Shown here: piece after piece, positions 57,947-64,000 of the stretch
Numbering within the stretch: position 1 is the first letter of the stretch
Layout: every line of letters begins with the position of its first letter
Source of the DNA: Siphonodentalium dalli
Lineage: Eukaryota; Mollusca; Scaphopoda; Gadilida; Siphonodentaliidae
DNA: 64,000 bases
Reading direction: 5' to 3'
Assembly: GCA_032622095.1 (NCBI GenBank)
Contig: CP136064.1
Coordinates: forward strand, 114,504,004 to 114,568,003
Made by a program: the position numbers and the translations under genes
Notes under the pieces: model-generated
Databases searched by the model: none
Told to the model about the DNA's origin: nothing
What the model saw: the letters and a program-made list of their open reading frames with translations, nothing else

Positions 57947-59227
57947 ATGGCCCATAAGGCTTCTAAAATAAAAACGCAAAAAAGCACAACCAACTACGTG
58001 GCTTTCGCGCAGTTGGTTAAATTGTTATACCGTGTATTGCAATGCATGCACCATTTGGCATTTCTTGAGGATGCTTTGGCAAACAAAATCCTCCCAAATT
58101 TTCTCAACAGCAAGGTGCCCGGCCTAGTGTCGGACTTTAAAACACCACTCAAGGACTCAGACTTAGAACAGCAATACAAACGGACATCGGAAAACTGGGC
58201 CTGGAATATGATAGAACTTACAATGAGTCACTACATGCGGCAAATTCATTCGATAAAGGTCAAGGTTGCCACTGCCTTAAGCACCGGTGACCTAGACTTT
58301 GCTCGTGCCAAATCCATTGCTATCAAATGGGGGCGCAAGAACTACAAACAAAAACTCACGTCAACAACACTCAGCTCATTCGAGCAGTTTTGGCCAAAGT
58401 CACTTGCGACCCCACTGATAGTACCCGCCAGTATAGCTAACGAGGTCCTGGAGACACCGTTACGCTCTACTGCAGGGAAGCGGCAACGACAATCACCTAC
58501 TCCGCCTGTAGTGAACAAACGGCCAGATGTACGAACCAGCCCATCTTCACTGGCTGCAAATAACATCACATCACCAATATCATCTCATACACAACCCTCG
58601 GGTGAGAAATCACCTCGGGGGAATCAAGCAAATAATTATGACCCCACATCAGCAAAATTTTGGAAATTTCGGCACCAAGGCCCCAAACAAAAATGGACTC
58701 TACCTAATGTAACGAGGAGGATAATTCTATGGGGCGCCTCCAATCTTTCGCGCATAAACATGGACTGTCATTCTGACATCCAGGTTGAATGTTACCCAGG
58801 TGCCAAACTTTCTGACTTTCGGCGCATGGCTTCAAATTACAAGGGCTTGTCCCATCCCGAAAAAATCATTTTGAATATTGGAATTAACGACCGCAGTGAA
58901 CCTCACTCATCCATGTCAAAAGGTGTAAGTAACATGTTGAGCGCAATCAGTAGAGCATTCCCCAAAGCACAAATTTATTTCACGGAGCTCAACTATTCTA
59001 AGGAACTTCGGCCAGACCACAAACGCACAATAGACGAAATTAATCGAGCAGTTTCGGTCAGAAAAAAGGACCAAATTATAATACTACCGAAAGCACCCTC
59101 CCATCTTTTCAAAACGTGCGTTTCAAAACATCCTAAATCTGAGGAGGTTCACTGGAATGAAGCGACTGCCAATCGCTTGTACAGGAAATGGTTAGACAGC
59201 ATTGACCTTGTGTGTCCTTTAAACTAA
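57947..59227 (+). CDS. Penelope-like ORF1, SGNH/GDSL-hydrolase-like protein
   Basis: 426 codons from the first in-frame ATG (57947; the frame is open further upstream but has no ATG). Residues ~1-125 are basic then helical with no known domain. Residues ~145-235 are Ser/Pro-rich. A C-terminal SGNH-hydrolase-like domain follows: IILWGASNLSRI with Ser265 in a GAS version of the GDS block, Gly285 in CYPGAKLSDF, GIND with Asn314, and VHWNEAT with His402. All four catalytic positions are present. Esterase-like ORF1 proteins are known in CR1-type LINEs and in giant rotifer Penelope relatives. Its role could be RNP or membrane association (inference). The last codons overlap ORF2 at a slippery site. 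Confidence 0.75.
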   Translation: MAHKASKIKTQKSTTNYVAFAQLVKLLYRVLQCMHHLAFLEDALANKILPNFLNSKVPGLVSDFKTPLKDSDLEQQYKRTSENWAWNMIELTMSHYMRQIHSIKVKVATALSTGDLDFARAKSIAIKWGRKNYKQKLTSTTLSSFEQFWPKSLATPLIVPASIANEVLETPLRSTAGKRQRQSPTPPVVNKRPDVRTSPSSLAANNITSPISSHTQPSGEKSPRGNQANNYDPTSAKFWKFRHQGPKQKWTLPNVTRRIILWGASNLSRINMDCHSDIQVECYPGAKLSDFRRMASNYKGLSHPEKIILNIGINDRSEPHSSMSKGVSNMLSAISRAFPKAQIYFTELNYSKELRPDHKRTIDEINRAVSVRKKDQIIILPKAPSHLFKTCVSKHPKSEEVHWNEATANRLYRKWLDSIDLVCPLN

Positions 59228-61623
59228 ATCAGGGTAAGGGCAAAAGCCGCCCAGCGGACCTAGGCATGGGGACAAATATCGTTAACCTAACTGGTAACAT
59301 GGTCCTCTCAGCCGATGAAAAATCACTGCTATCGCGCGGCTTAGCGTTTGTACCCACACCAGCAGATTTTGACAGAACAAAGGTGAGATTTGTGGATGAC
59401 GAAACTGGCCAGGAATTTGGACCACCGTTCTTTAAGGACCACAAGGTGACCAATGAACTGAACGGTTCAAATCCGGGTCACACCTTTTTTCAGAAAACGT
59501 GCCTCTTTGACAAATTTAGGTATTCGAATGGAGCTCATAAACCTTTCAAAGACAAGACGGGCTGGGTCCCAGACGACAAACATGCTGACCCGGCAATTGT
59601 CAGAGGCCGCTCGAATGTAACAGAAAGGGTTAAGGGCTTACACATTTACCATAATAAGCAAAATTTGTGTGCTTCAGAACGGCGGGCTCTGTTTAAATTT
59701 AAAAAGAATAGGAAAATTGTTATCAAGCCCGCCGACAAAGGCTCTGCGACGGTAATTATGTCCAGAGAAAATTATATCAAAGAGGCTTTACGTCAGTTAA
59801 ACAATGTAGAATTTTATAAAAAGATAGATTCAGTTATTTGGCCAAAAAATATTAAAAAATTCAACGATGTTCTCAACAAACTTTATGAAAAAGACATCAT
59901 TGACAGAAAGGAGTTAGGACATCTTTGTGCCAAACGCAGCTCTAGAACTAGGAGATTCTATATGAGTATTAAAATACATAAGCCCGTGGAATCGTGGACA
60001 GACACTCTCACACCTCCAGGCCGACCGATCATTTCGGATTGCAATTCCGAGTCATACAATCTTTCAAGATATATTGACTTTTTCCTAAAACCAGTCGCAA
60101 ACCGGCACCCCAGTTACATAAAAAACACAGAGGACTTACTCGCTAAACTTTCGCAAATTAAAATCCCAAGTGATGCTCTCCTGGTCTCGTTCGATGTCAA
60201 AAATATGTATACGAATATTCCAATCGAAGAAGGCATCACAGCGGTCGAACGTGCGTTCGAATTTTATTCTGACCACCGCCGGCCCACGAAAGAAATTCTT
60301 GAGTTCTTAAAAATATCGCTCGAAGGCAATGACTTTGAGTTCCACGGAGAAATTTACCAACAAATCAAGGGGGTTAGTATGGGAAAACGGTGGGCCCCAA
60401 ACTTTAGCTCCATATTCATGGCACAGTGGGAGGATGAGGCACTAGCAAATTGCCCAAAACAGCCCCTCACATATCTACGATACCTCGATGACATTTTCTT
60501 GGTATGGCCTCATTCCGTAGCAGATTTGGACCAATTTTTTAATATTTTGAATAATCACTCTCCACACATCAAGCTCACACGCACGCAATCAGAAACATCC
60601 ATCGATTTCCTGGACCTCACCATTTTTAAGGGGGAACAATTTAAAGCTAATTCAATTCTCGACACCAAGGTATATTTCAAACCGAGTGATTCACATCAAC
60701 TCCTGGACAAACATTCATTCCATCCACCTCATACATTCAAGGGGATAATCAAATCACAAGTCATCAGGTTCCATAGAAACAGTAGCAGTCTGACATCTTT
60801 CAATCAAGCATGTAATACACTGTTCCTGGCCTTGCGCTCGCGGGGATACTCGAAGAGATTCCTCCGCAGCATAAAGTCCGAAACCATTTTCAAAATTGAA
60901 AACCCAACAATTTCTAACGATAATGAACATATACCTCAGAAAATAAGCATTCGGCGTCCCGTATTGGGTTCGGGATCTTCTAAATTTTGCTCAAAAAAGG
61001 TCTGTAGTCTGAACAAAATGAACTACCTTAACACGGGCTCGTCTTTCTTCAGTCACCAGACCAAAAATGTTTATCGTATGTGCAACAATTTGGATTGTGA
61101 CTCTGAAAATCTTATTTACCTAATCACATGCAAGAGATGCAAAATGCAATATGTTGGAGAAACACAAAATTCAATAAAAAAGAGAATTCAAAGGCATCTC
61201 AGTGACATTTATAATGAGAAGGACACATTTGTTGCACAGCACTTTAATGTAGACGGTCACAGTGTCAGACTACACTTTAGTTTCCAACCTATTGAACAAA
61301 CCACTGTGACGGAATCTGTGGAAGAAACAACTATCCACCGCAAAGTAATGGAGGGGTATTGGATAGGGGAACTTCAGACCCTATGGCCTACAGGTATTAA
61401 CCAACTAGCGGGTTATGGGACACCCAAAACCTTCGTGTGTTACCCACTGGTATACAACAGACATAACGTAGAAGTGGCTGGAATTCTCAAAGATGAGTTC
61501 AAGTCATTCGCTGACGAGCACGCCGAATTGTCGGATTCACGGGCAATAATTGCATACAAGAAAAATCCTAGTCTTCGGGATAAGTTAGTTCATTCATCGC
61601 TTCCTCAAATATCGGCTGATTAG
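59212..61623 (+). CDS. Penelope-like ORF2, reverse transcriptase with GIY-YIG endonuclease
   Basis: The frame is open from 59206 (TGA at 59203-59205) and has no ATG until 59266, so it is either made by -1 frameshifting from ORF1 or starts at Met 59266. Counting from 59212: KPADKGSATVIM at 172, PGRPIIS at ~270, SFDVKNMYTNIP at 326, KGVSMGKRWAPNF at 386, YLDD at 424-427, SIDFLDLTIF at ~464. A Cys cluster (MCNNLDC, CKRC) then frames a C-terminal GIY-YIG domain: NLIYLITCKRCKMQYVGET at 633-651 with a downstream RIQRH. This is the canonical Penelope arrangement. The protein would use the nuclease nick to prime cDNA synthesis on chromatin. The ~170-residue N-terminal part has no domain I can name. 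Confidence 0.85.
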   Translation: MSFKLNQGKGKSRPADLGMGTNIVNLTGNMVLSADEKSLLSRGLAFVPTPADFDRTKVRFVDDETGQEFGPPFFKDHKVTNELNGSNPGHTFFQKTCLFDKFRYSNGAHKPFKDKTGWVPDDKHADPAIVRGRSNVTERVKGLHIYHNKQNLCASERRALFKFKKNRKIVIKPADKGSATVIMSRENYIKEALRQLNNVEFYKKIDSVIWPKNIKKFNDVLNKLYEKDIIDRKELGHLCAKRSSRTRRFYMSIKIHKPVESWTDTLTPPGRPIISDCNSESYNLSRYIDFFLKPVANRHPSYIKNTEDLLAKLSQIKIPSDALLVSFDVKNMYTNIPIEEGITAVERAFEFYSDHRRPTKEILEFLKISLEGNDFEFHGEIYQQIKGVSMGKRWAPNFSSIFMAQWEDEALANCPKQPLTYLRYLDDIFLVWPHSVADLDQFFNILNNHSPHIKLTRTQSETSIDFLDLTIFKGEQFKANSILDTKVYFKPSDSHQLLDKHSFHPPHTFKGIIKSQVIRFHRNSSSLTSFNQACNTLFLALRSRGYSKRFLRSIKSETIFKIENPTISNDNEHIPQKISIRRPVLGSGSSKFCSKKVCSLNKMNYLNTGSSFFSHQTKNVYRMCNNLDCDSENLIYLITCKRCKMQYVGETQNSIKKRIQRHLSDIYNEKDTFVAQHFNVDGHSVRLHFSFQPIEQTTVTESVEETTIHRKVMEGYWIGELQTLWPTGINQLAGYGTPKTFVCYPLVYNRHNVEVAGILKDEFKSFADEHAELSDSRAIIAYKKNPSLRDKLVHSSLPQISAD
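59218..59224 (+). promoter_or_regulatory. Putative -1 ribosomal frameshift site, T_TTA_AAC
   Basis: In the ORF1 frame the codons are CCT TTA AAC TAA, so T-TTA-AAC fits the X_XXY_YYZ rule in phase. Slippage by one base reads TTT AAA CTA AAT, which is exactly the ORF2 frame. The ORF1 stop follows immediately. Possible downstream stems: GGGC/GCCC (59238-59241 with 59249-59252) or CCGC/GCGG (59247-59250 with 59254-59257), 13-22 bases after the heptamer. The heptamer is kept in copy 1 (54330-54336). Confidence 0.6.
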
Positions 61624-61882
61624 CGACCATGTACCACTAAAACAGTTTAATCTGCTCAACGCGGGACCATTGCCTGCATACCCAAAACAAAGCCATTCGG
61701 CTAATCCATTTCAAGCAAATTAATTTGTATCTCAACAAACAATATTGGACATTAATCCAATACACATCGGAACATTCCGACATCAAAACAAAATCCAAAT
61801 CTGGATGCGAAACTCCAGACACAAACTTAGGTTAAAAGATTTTCCCTGTGCCTATGCGTTCTTTCTCATAAAAATCATATTT
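61624..61882 (+). other. 3' UTR of Penelope-like copy 2
   Basis: Matches 56736-56993 after copy 1 ORF2 with no difference that I can see. It ends at CATAAAAATCATATT, where satellite A resumes through a shared ATCATATT. No poly-A tail is present, as is usual for this class. Confidence 0.75.
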
Positions 61883-64000
61883 TGACCTATCACGATATTC
61901 ACAAATTCGGGATGACCCATATAACCAATATTTCGAACTGCGTGTGGTCCTTTTATTACACAACGGTCAATGTAGTCCATCTTCAACACCTGAATTTGTC
62001 AATTAAGGGCGTATCCGCACTGTAGAACTGGTTCAAATGACTATAAATATCATATTTTGACCTATCACGATATTCACAAGTTCGGGATGACCCATATAAC
62101 CAATATTTCGAACTGCGTGTGGTCCTTATATTACACAACGGTGAATGTAGTCCAACTTCGATCCATATATTTGTCAATTAAGGGCGTATCCGCACTGTGA
62201 AATTTGCCCAAATGACTATAGCAGTAATATTTTGACCTATCACGATATTCACAAGTTCGGGATGACAAAACAACCACTATTTCGAACTGCGTGCGGTACT
62301 TTTATTACACCACTGTCAACGTAGTCCATCTTCAACCCATGAATTTCTCAATTAAGGGCGTATCCGCACTGTAGAATTGGTTCAAATGACTATAACTATC
62401 ATATTTTGACCTATCACGATATTCACAAGTTCGGGATGACCCATATAACCAATATTTCGAACTGCGTGTGGTCCTTATATTACACAACGGTGAATGTAGT
62501 CCAACTTCGATCCATATATTTGTCAATTAAGGGCGTATCCGCACTGTGAAATTTGCCCAAATGACTATAGCAGTAATATTTTGACCTATCACGATATTCA
62601 CAAGTTCGGGATGACAAAACAACCACTATTTCGAACTGCGTGCGGTACTTTTATTACACCACTGTCAACGTAGTCCATCTTCAACCCATGAATTTCTCAA
62701 TTAAGGGCGTATCCGCACTGTAGAATTGGTTCAAATGACTATAACTATCATATTTTGACCTATCACGATATTCACAAGTTCGGGATGACCCATATAACCA
62801 ATATTTCGATCTGCGTGTGGTCCTTTTCTTTCACAGCGGTCAATGTAGTCCAACTTCAATCCATATATTTGTCAATTAAGGGCGTATCCGCACTGTAGAA
62901 TTGGTTCAAATGACTATAACTATCATATTTTGACCTATCACGATATTCACAAGTTCGGGATGACCCATATAACCAATATTTCGAACTGCGTGTGGTCCTT
63001 TTATTACACAACGGTCAATGTAGTCCATCTTCAACACCTGAATTTGTCAATTAAGGGCGTATCCGCACTGTAGAACTGGTTCAAATGACTATAAATATCA
63101 TATTTTGACCTATCACGATATTCACAAGTTCGGGATGACCCATATAACCACTATTTCGAACTGCATGTGGTACTTTTATTACACCACTGTCAATGTAGTC
63201 CATCTTCAACACATGAATTTGTCAATTAAGGGCGTATCCGCACTGTAGAATTGGTTCAAATGAATATTACTATCATATTTCGACCTATCACGGTATTCAC
63301 AAGTTCGGGAATGACCATACAACCAATACTTCGAACTGCGTGTGGTCCTTTTATTACACAACGGTGAATGTAGTCCAACTTCGGTCCATATATTTGTCAA
63401 TTGAGGGCGTATCCGCACTGTGAAATTTGCCCAAATGACTATAGCAGTAATATTTTGACCTATCACGATATTCACAAGTTCGGGATGACCCATATAACCA
63501 ATATTTCGAACTGCGTGTGGTCCTTTTATTACACAACGGTGAATGTAGTCCAACTTCGATCCATATATTTGTCAATTAAGGGCGTATCCGCACTGTGAAA
63601 TTTGCCCAAATGACTATAGCAGTAATATTTTGACCTATCACGATATTCACAAGTTCGGGATGACCATACTACCACTATTTCGAACTGCGTGTGGTACTTT
63701 TATTACACCACTGTCAACGTAGTCCATCTTCAACCCATGAATTTCTCAATTAATGGCGTATCCGCACTGTAGAATTGGTTCAAATGACTATAACTATCAT
63801 ATTTTGACCTATCACGATATTCACAAGTTCGGGATGACCCATATAACCAATATTTCGATCTGCGTGTGGTCCTTTTCTTTCACAGCGGTCAATGTAGTCC
63901 AACTTCAATCCAAATATTTGTCAATTAAGGGCGTATCCGCACTGTAGAATTGGTTCAAATGACTATAACTATCATATTTTGACCTATCACGATATTCACA
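61875..64000. repeat. Satellite A, right flank (about 12 units)
   Basis: Same 175-bp monomer and orientation as the left array. Variant order equals that at 48767-49640 (offset about 13110) and then at about 50690-51950 (offset about 12060). It is therefore the left array minus one ~1050-bp six-monomer block. It continues past the window. Confidence 0.95.

Larger units (their letters stand above)
57000..61882 (+). mobile_element. Penelope-like element copy 2, apparently intact
   Basis: Full set in one orientation: leader (about 57000-57946), ORF1 (57947-59227), ORF2 (to 61623) and 3' UTR (61624-61882) matching that of copy 1 (56736-56993). Penelope-like elements combine an RT related to telomerase with a GIY-YIG nuclease, often lie in head-to-tail partial tandems, and often carry hammerhead motifs. 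All three traits appear here. The exact 5' end is uncertain because the leader directly follows the 3' UTR of copy 1. The 3' end overlaps satellite sequence by ATCATATT (61875-61882), so the copy may be 3'-truncated. Confidence 0.85.

Noticed and set aside
46599-63947. Families of 60-115-codon ORFs on both strands in the satellite
   Set aside because: They recur with the monomer, on both strands, and follow its period. No start context or domain supports real genes.
45823-64000. Regular repeats read as a CRISPR array
   Set aside because: Contiguous 175-bp monomers with no unique spacers, in animal DNA. This is satellite DNA.

Overview
This is a gene-poor, AT-rich stretch of animal nuclear DNA. 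There are no operons, ribosome binding sites or dense ORFs. The recognisable coding matter is all transposon-type or multicopy: LINE reverse transcriptase relics, a Crypton-type tyrosine recombinase relic, Penelope-like retroelements, non-autonomous Helitrons and two relics of a multicopy gene family found in marine invertebrates. With the long satellite arrays this suggests an aquatic invertebrate, perhaps a lophotrochozoan such as a mollusc (inference; the species cannot be named).

Layout: 1-590, a 127-bp tandem repeat. 4185-6137 (-), a decayed endonuclease/RT LINE. 7067-24163, a giant inverted repeat (arms of about 9.0 and 8.0 kb, 30-bp GC-rich spacer at 16101-16130). Its inner ~7 kb per arm is almost identical, while its outer ~1 kb has diverged visibly. 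24163-25449, a LINE 3' fragment and a GC-rich ORF1-like island. 27679-29127 (-), a broken Cys-rich multicopy gene. 31757-33411 (+), a broken Crypton-type recombinase. 34-39 kb, small palindromic elements and a minisatellite that switches strand. 39230-44330, a Helitron-derived block with three non-autonomous Helitrons joined end to end. 44560-45825, two older repeat families. 45823-52899 and 61875-64000, a 175-bp satellite with nested higher-order structure. 52900-61882, three head-to-tail copies of one Penelope-like element inside that satellite.

The most interesting unit is the third Penelope-like copy (about 57000-61882), whose reading frames are intact. It has a TATA-like box, a hammerhead-ribozyme-like motif, an ORF1 carrying a complete SGNH-hydrolase quartet, and an ORF2 with RT (YLDD) and a C-terminal GIY-YIG endonuclease. 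ORF1 and ORF2 overlap in the -1 frame, exactly at a canonical T_TTA_AAC slippery heptamer that directly precedes the ORF1 stop. This suggests a frameshift-made SGNH-RT-endonuclease polyprotein. The ORF1/ORF2 layout with -1 frameshifting, the end-to-end Helitron concatemer and the partly homogenised 17-kb palindrome are the observations most worth following up.

Caution: single-base indels cluster at about 49.4-55.2 kb in both satellite and Penelope copies, so some broken frames there may be consensus errors.
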